From Eubacteriales bacterium (lineage in GTDB: Bacteria; Bacillota; Clostridia; Christensenellales; SZUA-584): a DNA stretch of 5,901 nucleotides. Both the position numbers and the translations under genes were made by a program. This document shows, piece after piece, positions 1 through 5,901 of this stretch. Location: contig JAQTSP010000162.1 in assembly GCA_028711205.1 (NCBI GenBank), positions 1-5,901 on the forward strand, written 5' to 3'. The notes below the pieces were generated by a model that saw only the letters and a program-made list of their open reading frames with translations, searched no databases and had not been told where the DNA came from. Numbering within the stretch: position 1 is the stretch's first letter; every line of letters begins with the position of its first letter.

Positions 1-1
1 G

Positions 2-652
2 AACGCAACGGCCGCGGCGAGAATCGGACTGAAAGGCATCGTCATGAGCGATCACGGGCCGGCAATGGAATATGCACCGCCGGATTTCAACATCAGTACG
101 TACTCATTTCTTCCAGAGTATATTGAAGGGATCAGGGTTTATCGTGGTATTGAAGCAAATATTATCGATTATAAGGGTACCGTTGATATCCCGGATAAAT
201 ATTTAAAGTATCTGGATTATATGATTGCCGGCATCCACGAGGTCGTGATAAGCTCGGGCGGGAAAACGAAGGATACAGAGGCCGTGATCGGCGCGCTGAA
301 CAACAAGCATGTCGATATCATCGCACATCCTGACAACCCGTCGTACGAACTTGATTATGAGGCGGTTGTTGCCGAGGCCGCACATCTTGGCAAGCTCCTG
401 GAGGTCAACGACCATTCCTTCGAATACAGAAAAGGCAGCCTTGAAAACGCGGCGGTTTTTATAAAACTATGCAAAAAATACGGCGTCCGGGTGGCGGTAT
501 CAAGCGACGCGCATTCGGCTTTCGGCATCGGCCGAAACGAAACGGCAATCGAGACGCTTTTACAAAATGATTTTCCGGAGGAACTGGTTGTCAATCTGAC
601 ACAGGCGCGTTTTGATCAGTATATCGAGGAACGCGGCAAGAGAATAAGATGA
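2..652 (+). CDS. PHP-domain phosphatase/hydrolase, YcdX family (5'-partial)
   Basis: This is a metal-dependent PHP-fold hydrolase most like the YcdX phosphatase family; the physiological substrate is unknown. The reading frame is open from the first full codon at position 2, so the gene starts upstream and the ATG at 44 is internal. Compared from memory with E. coli YcdX, about 22 N-terminal residues are missing, including the H-x-H metal motif. In the visible 216 residues the family ligands appear in order: SDHGP (residues 16-20 of the visible part), GIEAN (about 50-54), the IAGIHE histidine, IAHPDNP, and SSDAHSAFGIG near the C-terminus. The length and the C-terminal FPEELVVN-type segment fit a complete 3' end. 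The next gene is 166 bases away across an AT-rich spacer with no obvious terminator, so read-through is possible. Family assignment is strong; specific function is not known. Confidence 0.92.
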   Translation, partial: NATAAARIGLKGIVMSDHGPAMEYAPPDFNISTYSFLPEYIEGIRVYRGIEANIIDYKGTVDIPDKYLKYLDYMIAGIHEVVISSGGKTKDTEAVIGALNNKHVDIIAHPDNPSYELDYEAVVAEAAHLGKLLEVNDHSFEYRKGSLENAAVFIKLCKKYGVRVAVSSDAHSAFGIGRNETAIETLLQNDFPEELVVNLTQARFDQYIEERGKRIR

Positions 653-818
653 GCGCTTAATACAATTGTAGCAAACGCGTAATATTTATATCCGTTCATT
701 TATGATAGTATGAGGACAATACATTTATATATTTTCTTTAACGGAACCACTGAAAAGCCATCGTTTTTTGTTGTGTGGTTTATGCAATCATCTATATTTT
801 TTGGAGGCTTTGGGCTTT
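653..818 (+). promoter_or_regulatory. AT-rich spacer, likely promoter/leader of the ligase-carrier-AOS operon
   Basis: This 166-base gap is much more AT-rich than the flanking genes and encodes no convincing protein. A TATGAT hexamer at 701-706 and TATATT at 728-733 resemble -10 boxes, but neither has a good -35 element at 16-18 bases, so no start site can be fixed. No rho-independent terminator was found after the upstream PHP gene. The run of T at 764-769 is not preceded by a clear GC-rich stem. I recognise no riboswitch or known operator, including FapR- or FabT-like palindromes. A promoter here is an inference from gene spacing and composition. Confidence 0.35.
803..807 (+). promoter_or_regulatory. 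Ribosome binding site deciding the start at 819
   Basis: A perfect GGAGG lies 11 bases upstream of the ATG at 819. The reading frame remains open upstream to a TTG at 768, which has no purine-rich site before it and would add 17 residues unlike an adenylation domain. The GGAGG therefore supports the ATG at 819 as the real start. The spacing is a little long but acceptable. Confidence 0.75.
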
Positions 819-3800
819 ATGGAAATAATATTAAAGAAGCTGGACGAGCTTCGGGAGGAACTGACTTTTCAAAACCTTTTCTCAATATTGTGCAGCTATG
901 GTGATGCTGTCGCTGCGGAATATCAAGAGGACTCTGTCATAAAGAAGCTCACTTATTCTGACTATGAGAGAATGGCTATGGCCGGCGCCGGCAAGCTTGC
1001 TAGGATGCTTGAAGGCGTTGAGCGCAACACCTTTGTCGCACTGCGTTATGCGAACAATCCGTTGTGGCCGGCGGCATTCTGGGCGATCATCATGGCGGGA
1101 TATCGTCCGCTGCTGCTGGACGCGGGTACCGACGACAGCCAGGTCATGCACGTGCTGCGGCAGGCCGGCTCGCGTACGGTCGTAACGGATACAGCGCTTG
1201 ATATCGGGGGCACAACAGCGATATCCCCAAACGATTTTTTAAGCCTCGACGCGGCGCCCGCGGCTTATATGCCGGTGTTTTCAGATGCCATTGCGCTTTG
1301 TACATCGGGAACAACATCGACTCCGAAAGTATATGTCTATACGGAAAAAGCGGTCTGCGACCAGGTGTTGCTTGCCGATTATATCTGCAGGAACAACAAT
1401 GAGATCATGCACAGCGGCAATATCAAACAGCTCGCTTTTTTGCCGTTCCATCATATATTCGGGCTTATTGCAGTGTATATGTGGTACTCGTTTTTTGGCA
1501 AAACGATCGTATACATCAAAAACAAGACGGCGGATGTGATTCTGTCCGCGTGCAAAGACCACAGGGTCACGCATATCTATGCGGTGCCGCTTCTCTGGAA
1601 CAACGTCGCAAAAGGCATAATGAACAAGGCGCGCATACAGGGAGAAAAAACTTACGACAAACTTCTTGGCGCATGTGACTTAAGCATCAAAATTCAAAGA
1701 CACTTCGGAAAGATCGGAAGAAAGTTTGTGTCCAGGGTGTTTTTCAAGGATGTGCAGCAGCGGCTTGTCGGAGACAGCATACAGTTTTTGATCAGCGGCG
1801 GCGGACACATACAGCCGGAGGCGCTTAAAGTTGTCAACGCGATCGGCTACCATCTTGTTTCAGGCTTTGGCATGACAGAGACGGGTATCGATTCTGTTGA
1901 GCTATCAAATGATATCGACAGATGCCTTGACGCCAGCGTGGGCAAGCCGTTTCAGCCGATGCAATACCGCATCGTTTGCGGTACAGAAGGAGGCCGATCG
2001 GGCGAGCTTCAGATCCGGGGCGAGGCGATACATTCGGGACGCATGGTGGACGGCGTGTATATATCGAGAGAAACAGCCGACGACGGTTGGTTCCCGTCCG
2101 GCGATATCGCAAGGGAAGTGGACGGAAGGTACTATATTGAAGGCCGGCTGAAGGATGTGATCGTGGGCGAATCGGGAGAGAACATCTATCCTGATGAGCT
2201 TGAGGACAGTTTTTCCGAGCTGCCGTATGCGGAACATATCTGCGTGGTCGGTATCGCCACAAAAGGCGTGTATGACGACACGTCGCTGGTCGTTTACATG
2301 GGCGAGGCATCAGGCGATGCGAAGAAGTCCAGTGCACTGATTGAAGAGATCAGGCGTATCAACGGGCTGCTGCCGATATACAAGAAAATCAAAAAGGCAT
2401 ATCTGTCGCTCGATCCGCTGTCGCTCGCAAACGGTATCAAGGTGCGGCGCCAGAAGGTGAAAGAAGCGATCGAGAGAGGGCATGGGCGTTTTGAGGAGAT
2501 CGATATACGAAGCGGCGTGATCAAGCACACGGCAGCGCCGCAGGCCGAACAAAGAGGCGGCGTCTATGATGTGCATGAGCTTGCCGGCATCACTGAAAAA
2601 GTCAGGGAGATATTCGCCGATGTGCTGGCGATTGATCCGGGCAGCATCGGGGATACCGATCACTTTGTGGACGATCTTGGCGGCGACAGCCTTTCAAGCC
2701 TCGGCGTTTTTTCCAGGGCTGAAGAGTTTTACAATGTCATCATACCCGATACCGAATATTTTACGTGCGCCAATGTCGAGGACCTCTCACGGCTGTTATA
2801 TCGGAAGATACATCATATCGAAGAGGCAAAAGAGGATAATAAAATACAGGTTATAAGAAGCGTCAGTTCGTTCGAGCAGTCGCGTGAGTACGAGGATTTC
2901 GCAAAACGCATGCTTGCGATGAAAGAATCGAACATCAAAGACCCTTATTTTGTCGCGCATGATTCCGTGCTGAAGGATACATCGGTCGTTGACGGACGTG
3001 AAGTCATTAATCTCGCGTCGTACAACTATGTCGGCATGTCTGGCAACCCGAGAGTCGCGGAGGCTGCTAAAAAAGCGATCGACGCCTACGGCACGTCCGC
3101 GTCCGGCTCAAGGCTGATCGCGGGCGAGAAGACGCTTTACCGCGAGCTTGAGAAGGCGATTGCCGGGTGGAAGCATACGGAAGACGCCATCGTGCTTGTC
3201 GGCGGCCATTCGACAAACGTCACGTTTGTCGGCAACTTCTGCAACGAGCACGATCTGATACTCTACGACGCGCTGTCGCATAACTCGATCACACAGGGCT
3301 GCCAGCTCTCGGCGAGCGATACGAAAGCTTTCCCGCATAACGACTTTGAGGCGCTGGAGCATATGCTAAGCGCCGCGCGGGACAAATACGAAAAGATACT
3401 AATCATTGTGGAAGGCGTCTATTCGATGGACGGCGATATCGCGCCGATTCCCGATTTTGTTACGTTAAAAAAGAAATATAACGCGTTTCTGATGGTCGAC
3501 GAAGCGCATTCGAGCTGTGTGATCGGCAGATCCGGCGGCGGCGTTGATGAATATTTTGGCCTGCTGCAGAACGATATTGATATCAAGATGGGCACGCTGT
3601 CCAAAGGGCTTGGCGCGTGCGGCGGATATATCGCGGGAAAGAAAAGCCTCGTCAGTTATCTTAGGTATACGATGCCGGGGTTTATGTTCTCCGTCGGTAT
3701 CAGTCCGCCTGTCGCGGCGGCAGCGCTCGAAGCGGTTCTGATTATGCGCGAAGGAAACCCGAAAGTGGCCGCGCTTCAGGGCAACATCGCCTATTTTGTT

Positions 3801-4070
3801 GAAGGCGCGAAAACAAGAGGGTTCAACACATGCCTCGCGAAAGAGACGGCCATTGTGCCTGTCATGGTCGGCGAAGACAACGACGCATACGCGCTGTCGA
3901 CGATGATGCTCGACCGCGGCGTGTTTGTGCCGCCGGCGGTTTATCCGGCCGTGCCCAAACACCAGGCGAGGCTGCGTTTTTGCCTGACCAGCGAACATAA
4001 CTGCGACCAGATCGATTACGCGCTTGATACGTTGGACAAGATTTGCGGCGAAATGGGAGTAAAGAGATAG
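819..4070 (+). CDS. Acyl-AMP ligase - carrier protein - alpha-oxoamine synthase fusion
   Basis: One 1083-residue protein with three parts. Residues ~1-560 are an ANL adenylating domain: TSGTTSTPK (162-170), HHIFG (211-215), GFGMTETG (349-356), SGD (D429), GRLKD (442-446), GENIYPDE (453-460) and probable catalytic Lys541 in NGIKVRR. Residues ~590-664 are a carrier domain with the phosphopantetheine serine S624 in GGDSL. Residues ~693-1083 are a PLP-dependent fold-type I alpha-oxoamine synthase: GTSASGSRLIAGE, YDALSHNS (stacking His821), VDEAHS (Asp894, His897) and PLP lysine K929 in GTLSKGLGACGGY. By family knowledge it should activate an acid, load it on its own carrier and condense it decarboxylatively with an amino acid to an alpha-aminoketone. 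No signal peptide or membrane segment is seen, so it is probably cytoplasmic. galE follows after 9 bases. Substrate and product are unknown; generic annotation as 8-amino-7-oxononanoate synthase or CoA ligase would be misleading. Confidence 0.93.
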   Translation: MEIILKKLDELREELTFQNLFSILCSYGDAVAAEYQEDSVIKKLTYSDYERMAMAGAGKLARMLEGVERNTFVALRYANNPLWPAAFWAIIMAGYRPLLLDAGTDDSQVMHVLRQAGSRTVVTDTALDIGGTTAISPNDFLSLDAAPAAYMPVFSDAIALCTSGTTSTPKVYVYTEKAVCDQVLLADYICRNNNEIMHSGNIKQLAFLPFHHIFGLIAVYMWYSFFGKTIVYIKNKTADVILSACKDHRVTHIYAVPLLWNNVAKGIMNKARIQGEKTYDKLLGACDLSIKIQRHFGKIGRKFVSRVFFKDVQQRLVGDSIQFLISGGGHIQPEALKVVNAIGYHLVSGFGMTETGIDSVELSNDIDRCLDASVGKPFQPMQYRIVCGTEGGRSGELQIRGEAIHSGRMVDGVYISRETADDGWFPSGDIAREVDGRYYIEGRLKDVIVGESGENIYPDELEDSFSELPYAEHICVVGIATKGVYDDTSLVVYMGEASGDAKKSSALIEEIRRINGLLPIYKKIKKAYLSLDPLSLANGIKVRRQKVKEAIERGHGRFEEIDIRSGVIKHTAAPQAEQRGGVYDVHELAGITEKVREIFADVLAIDPGSIGDTDHFVDDLGGDSLSSLGVFSRAEEFYNVIIPDTEYFTCANVEDLSRLLYRKIHHIEEAKEDNKIQVIRSVSSFEQSREYEDFAKRMLAMKESNIKDPYFVAHDSVLKDTSVVDGREVINLASYNYVGMSGNPRVAEAAKKAIDAYGTSASGSRLIAGEKTLYRELEKAIAGWKHTEDAIVLVGGHSTNVTFVGNFCNEHDLILYDALSHNSITQGCQLSASDTKAFPHNDFEALEHMLSAARDKYEKILIIVEGVYSMDGDIAPIPDFVTLKKKYNAFLMVDEAHSSCVIGRSGGGVDEYFGLLQNDIDIKMGTLSKGLGACGGYIAGKKSLVSYLRYTMPGFMFSVGISPPVAAAALEAVLIMREGNPKVAALQGNIAYFVEGAKTRGFNTCLAKETAIVPVMVGEDNDAYALSTMMLDRGVFVPPAVYPAVPKHQARLRFCLTSEHNCDQIDYALDTLDKICGEMGVKR

Positions 4071-4074
4071 GAGA
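4069..4074 (+). promoter_or_regulatory. Ribosome binding site of galE overlapping the upstream stop codon
   Basis: AGGAGA starts within the TAG stop (4068-4070) of the fusion gene and ends 5 bases before the galE ATG at 4080. The overlap indicates that the two genes are translated from one mRNA, possibly with translational coupling. Confidence 0.7.
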
Positions 4075-4079
4075 CATAT

Positions 4080-5060
4080 ATGAAGGTGCTTGTGACGGGT
4101 GGCGCCGGATATATCGGCAGTCACGCCGTGCGCCAGCTTGTGCGCAGCGGCCATGAGCCGGTGGTGTTTGACAATCTGTTAAAAGGGCACAGGCAGGCGG
4201 TAGGAGGCGCCGCGTTCTTTGAGGGCGATCTGCTCGACAAGGCCTGCCTTAAGAGCTTTTTCAAAACGTACACGGTGGAAGCCGTGATACACTTCGCGGC
4301 ATGCAGCCTGGTCGGAGAGTCGATGCAAAAGCCGGACTTGTATTATGAAAATAACGTCGTCGGAAGCCTGAATCTTTTCAAAGCGGCGATGGACGCAGGC
4401 GTGGACAAGTTTATATTCTCGTCGACGGCGGCGGTATACGGAGAGCCGGATACTGTGCCCATCACCGAGGGCTGCGAAAAAGTGCCGCTCAATGTGTACG
4501 GCAAGACAAAGCTTGTGATCGAGACCATGCTCGGTGATTTTTCGGCGGCATACGGCATCCGGTATAAGGCGCTGCGGTATTTCAATGCGGCAGGCGCGGA
4601 CGAGGATGGCGATATCGGTGAAGACCACACGCCCGAAACGCACCTGATACCCATCATACTGCAGTATGTGAACGGCAAAAGGGACAAACTGTGCGTGTTT
4701 GGAGACGATTACCCGACGCGCGACGGCACGTGCGTCAGGGATTATATCCATGTCACCGACCTGGCGGACGCCCATGTGCTGGCGCTGCGCTGCCTCGCGG
4801 ACGGCGGTGAAAGCGGTGCGTATAACCTGGGCAGCGAGCAGGGTTTTACTGTGCTTGAGATCATCGGCGCGGCGGAAAAAGCCGTTGGGCAAAAGATAAG
4901 CTATGAGATCGCAGAGCGCCGCCCGGGAGACCCGGCGACGCTGATCGCATCGTCAGAGAAGATTCGCGAAGAGCTGAGATGGGAACCCCAATATGGCATT
5001 GATGAGATTCTGTCGGGCGCGTGGCGTTTTCATAGCCGATATCCGGACGGATACAGATAA
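4080..5060 (+). CDS. galE: UDP-glucose 4-epimerase
   Basis: The 326-residue product is an extended short-chain dehydrogenase/reductase that should interconvert UDP-glucose and UDP-galactose (or the N-acetyl forms) using tightly bound NAD. The Rossmann motif TGGAGYIGSH is at residues 6-15. The catalytic set is T116 (in SSTAAVYG, where E. coli has Ser124), Y140 and K144 (YGKTK). Family blocks RYFNAAGAD, GEDHTPETHLIP, YPTRDGTCVRDYIHV, NLGS and ERRPGDPA are all present in order. The length is close to the usual 330-340. It lies 9 bases after the ligase-carrier-AOS gene and is followed by a terminator, so it is probably the last gene of a two-gene transcript. It could serve general sugar-nucleotide metabolism or supply a sugar for a product of the upstream enzyme. 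A role as a ketoreductase for the aminoketone is less likely given the complete GalE signature. Confidence 0.93.
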   Translation: MKVLVTGGAGYIGSHAVRQLVRSGHEPVVFDNLLKGHRQAVGGAAFFEGDLLDKACLKSFFKTYTVEAVIHFAACSLVGESMQKPDLYYENNVVGSLNLFKAAMDAGVDKFIFSSTAAVYGEPDTVPITEGCEKVPLNVYGKTKLVIETMLGDFSAAYGIRYKALRYFNAAGADEDGDIGEDHTPETHLIPIILQYVNGKRDKLCVFGDDYPTRDGTCVRDYIHVTDLADAHVLALRCLADGGESGAYNLGSEQGFTVLEIIGAAEKAVGQKISYEIAERRPGDPATLIASSEKIREELRWEPQYGIDEILSGAWRFHSRYPDGYR

Positions 5061-5066
5061 AAACAT

Positions 5067-5090
5067 GGGGGCGCGGCATGCGTCCTTTTT
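5067..5090 (+). terminator. Rho-independent terminator after galE
   Basis: A six-base-pair stem pairs GGGCGC (5069-5074) with GCGTCC (5080-5085), with one G-U pair and a five-base loop GGCAT. It is followed by five T (5086-5090) and then a further T-rich stretch to 5099. Two more G-U pairs could extend the stem at its base. It begins 7 bases after the galE stop and would end the fusion gene-galE transcript. Confidence 0.75.
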
Positions 5091-5092
5091 GC

Positions 5093-5121
5093 TTTTATTA
5101 AACAAAAGAAAGTGGTATGAT
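5093..5121 (+). promoter_or_regulatory. Probable extended -10 promoter for mutS2
   Basis: TGGTATGAT at 5113-5121 is an extended -10 element (TGn followed by TATGAT, five of six matches to TATAAT). The -35 position, 17 bases upstream (TTTTAT, 5093-5098), matches poorly, as is common for extended -10 promoters. Transcription would start near 5128, giving a leader of about 20 bases. Its place between a terminator and mutS2 supports a separate promoter. Confidence 0.45.
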
Positions 5122-5138
5122 AAGAGCGACATCAAAAA

Positions 5139-5142
5139 AGGA
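5139..5142 (+). promoter_or_regulatory. Ribosome binding site of mutS2
   Basis: AGGA within an A-rich run lies 7 bases upstream of the ATG at 5150. It supports this start, which also gives an N-terminus of the usual MutS2 type. Confidence 0.6.
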
Positions 5143-5149
5143 ATTTTGC

Positions 5150-5901
5150 ATGGACAGTAAAGTTTTATTAAAGCTTGAGTTTGATAAAATACAAGAAATG
5201 CTCTCGGAAAAAGCGCTTTCAGAGCCAGGAAGGCAGGCGGCGCTTGTATTGATGCCGCAAAAAAGCGCGGCGGCCGTCAAAAACATGCAATGCGAAACGC
5301 TGGAGGCGGAAAGCATACTGATGCGTGAAGCGGCGTCGCCGATGAGCGGATTTTCTGATATCGCGTCGGAGATTGCACGGCTCAAGGCGGGTGCTGATCT
5401 TGGCTGCAAGGAACTCTTAAGGGTGCTGGGCGTACAAAAAGCAGCGCGGCGCGCAAAGAAAGGTATATCAAAGCAGGAGAGCGGTATACTGTTTGAAATG
5501 GCGCAGCCGCTTTATTATTCAGACGCGGTGATAAAAGAGATCGACGACGCAATCATCAGCGATGATACGCTTGCGGATACTGCGTCGCCCGAGCTTTTTG
5601 CTATCAGGAAGAAGATTTTACGCGAGAACGAAGGCATACGCGAAAAGATGAGTGCGATCATACGGTCTTCAGCGCACAAAGAGCATCTTCAGGATGCGAT
5701 CGTTACGATGCGCAACGGACGGTATGTCGTACCCGTCAAGCAGGAGTATAAAAGAAGCTTAAAAGGCCTGGTGCATGACCAGTCGGCAAGCGGCCAGACG
5801 GTATTTATTGAGCCGATGGAAGTCGTTGAGGCCAATAACAGATTAAGAGAACTTGAGCTTGCCGAAGCGGCCGAAGTCGAACGGATACTGCGTATGTTCA
5901 G
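5150..5901 (+). CDS. mutS2: MutS2 family protein, N-terminal part (3'-partial)
   Basis: The frame is open from the ATG at 5150 to the end of the window: 250 complete codons of a protein that is usually about 780-790 residues long. The visible part is the MutS2-type core/lever region, rich in charged helices. It contains the hallmark RNGRYVVPVKQEY (188-200), HDQSASG (209-215) and FIEP (219-222), followed by the NNRLREL helix. The Walker A/B ATPase and the C-terminal Smr nuclease domain would lie beyond the window. MutS2 proteins lack the mismatch-recognition domain of MutS. They are linked to suppression of homologous recombination and, in Bacillus subtilis, to rescue of collided ribosomes. 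It is separated from galE by a terminator and probably has its own promoter, so it is unlikely to belong to the upstream operon. Identification is firm; completeness of the gene cannot be judged. Confidence 0.93.
   Translation, partial: MDSKVLLKLEFDKIQEMLSEKALSEPGRQAALVLMPQKSAAAVKNMQCETLEAESILMREAASPMSGFSDIASEIARLKAGADLGCKELLRVLGVQKAARRAKKGISKQESGILFEMAQPLYYSDAVIKEIDDAIISDDTLADTASPELFAIRKKILRENEGIREKMSAIIRSSAHKEHLQDAIVTMRNGRYVVPVKQEYKRSLKGLVHDQSASGQTVFIEPMEVVEANNRLRELELAEAAEVERILRMF

Noticed and set aside
44..652. Taking the ATG at 44 as the start of the PHP gene.
   Set aside because: The frame is open to position 2 and encodes the expected helix and strand before the SDHGP motif. A protein starting at 44 would lack part of the PHP fold, so the gene is cut by the window edge.
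760..775. The T-run near 764-769 as a terminator for the PHP gene.
   Set aside because: No GC-rich hairpin precedes it; the bases upstream are AT-rich and do not fold into a stable stem.
768..818. An upstream TTG start that would lengthen the fusion protein by 17 residues.
   Set aside because: There is no ribosome binding site before 768, while GGAGG at 803-807 serves the ATG at 819. The extra residues do not resemble the start of an adenylation domain.
710..904. A small frame starting at ATG 710 as a possible leader peptide.
   Set aside because: It overlaps the start of the fusion gene in another frame, lacks a well-spaced strong ribosome binding site, and shows neither a run of one amino acid nor an attenuator hairpin.
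3465..4154. A 229-codon open frame on the minus strand, and similar ones at 4179-4892 and 1834-2337.
   Set aside because: They lie antisense to genes with clear motifs, have no ribosome binding site context and show low-complexity Arg/His-rich composition typical of reverse-strand shadows.
4080..5060. GalE as a CerR-like 3-ketosphinganine reductase completing a sphingolipid route.
   Set aside because: CerR-type reductases are epimerase-like, but this protein has the whole GalE signature (GEDHTPETHLIP, YPTRDGTCVRDYIHV, RRPGDPA). A sugar epimerase is the better call.
181..5360. Frequent GATATC/GCGATATCGC strings through the window as a possible repeat or DNA-uptake motif.
   Set aside because: They fall inside coding frames, many as Asp-Ile codons (GAT ATC), with no regular spacing or flanking conservation, so they reflect codon use.

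Overview
The window looks like a piece of a Gram-positive, Clostridia-like chromosome of moderate GC. The reasons are a mutS2 gene, a YcdX-type PHP hydrolase, strong GGAGG-like ribosome binding sites and AT-rich spacers between GC-richer genes. No rRNA or other marker is present, so this placement is an inference. All genes are on the + strand.

Layout: (1) positions 2-652 hold the C-terminal ~90% of a YcdX-family PHP phosphatase/hydrolase that begins upstream of the window. (2) Positions 653-818 are an AT-rich spacer without a convincing gene, probably carrying the promoter and leader of the next unit. (3) Positions 819-4070 encode one 1083-residue protein with three catalytic or carrier parts: an acyl-adenylating (ANL/AMP-binding) domain, a phosphopantetheine carrier domain, and a PLP-dependent alpha-oxoamine synthase (AOS) domain. 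(4) Nine bases later, 4080-5060 encodes a canonical GalE-type UDP-glucose 4-epimerase. (5) Positions 5067-5090 form a rho-independent terminator, followed by a likely extended -10 promoter. (6) Position 5150 to the window end holds the first 250 codons of mutS2.

The centre of interest is the two-gene unit fused ligase-carrier-AOS plus galE. From family knowledge, the fused protein should activate a carboxylic acid as acyl-AMP, load it on its own carrier domain, and condense it with an amino acid with loss of CO2 to give an alpha-aminoketone. Serine palmitoyltransferase (sphingoid bases), CqsA (CAI-1 signal) and the AOS domain of PigH (prodiginines) use the same chemistry. GalE could supply a UDP-sugar for a glycosylated product, but nothing in the window proves that link. 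The unit sits between two housekeeping-type genes and has its own apparent transcription end, which fits an accessory metabolic cassette. The actual product cannot be read from this sequence.
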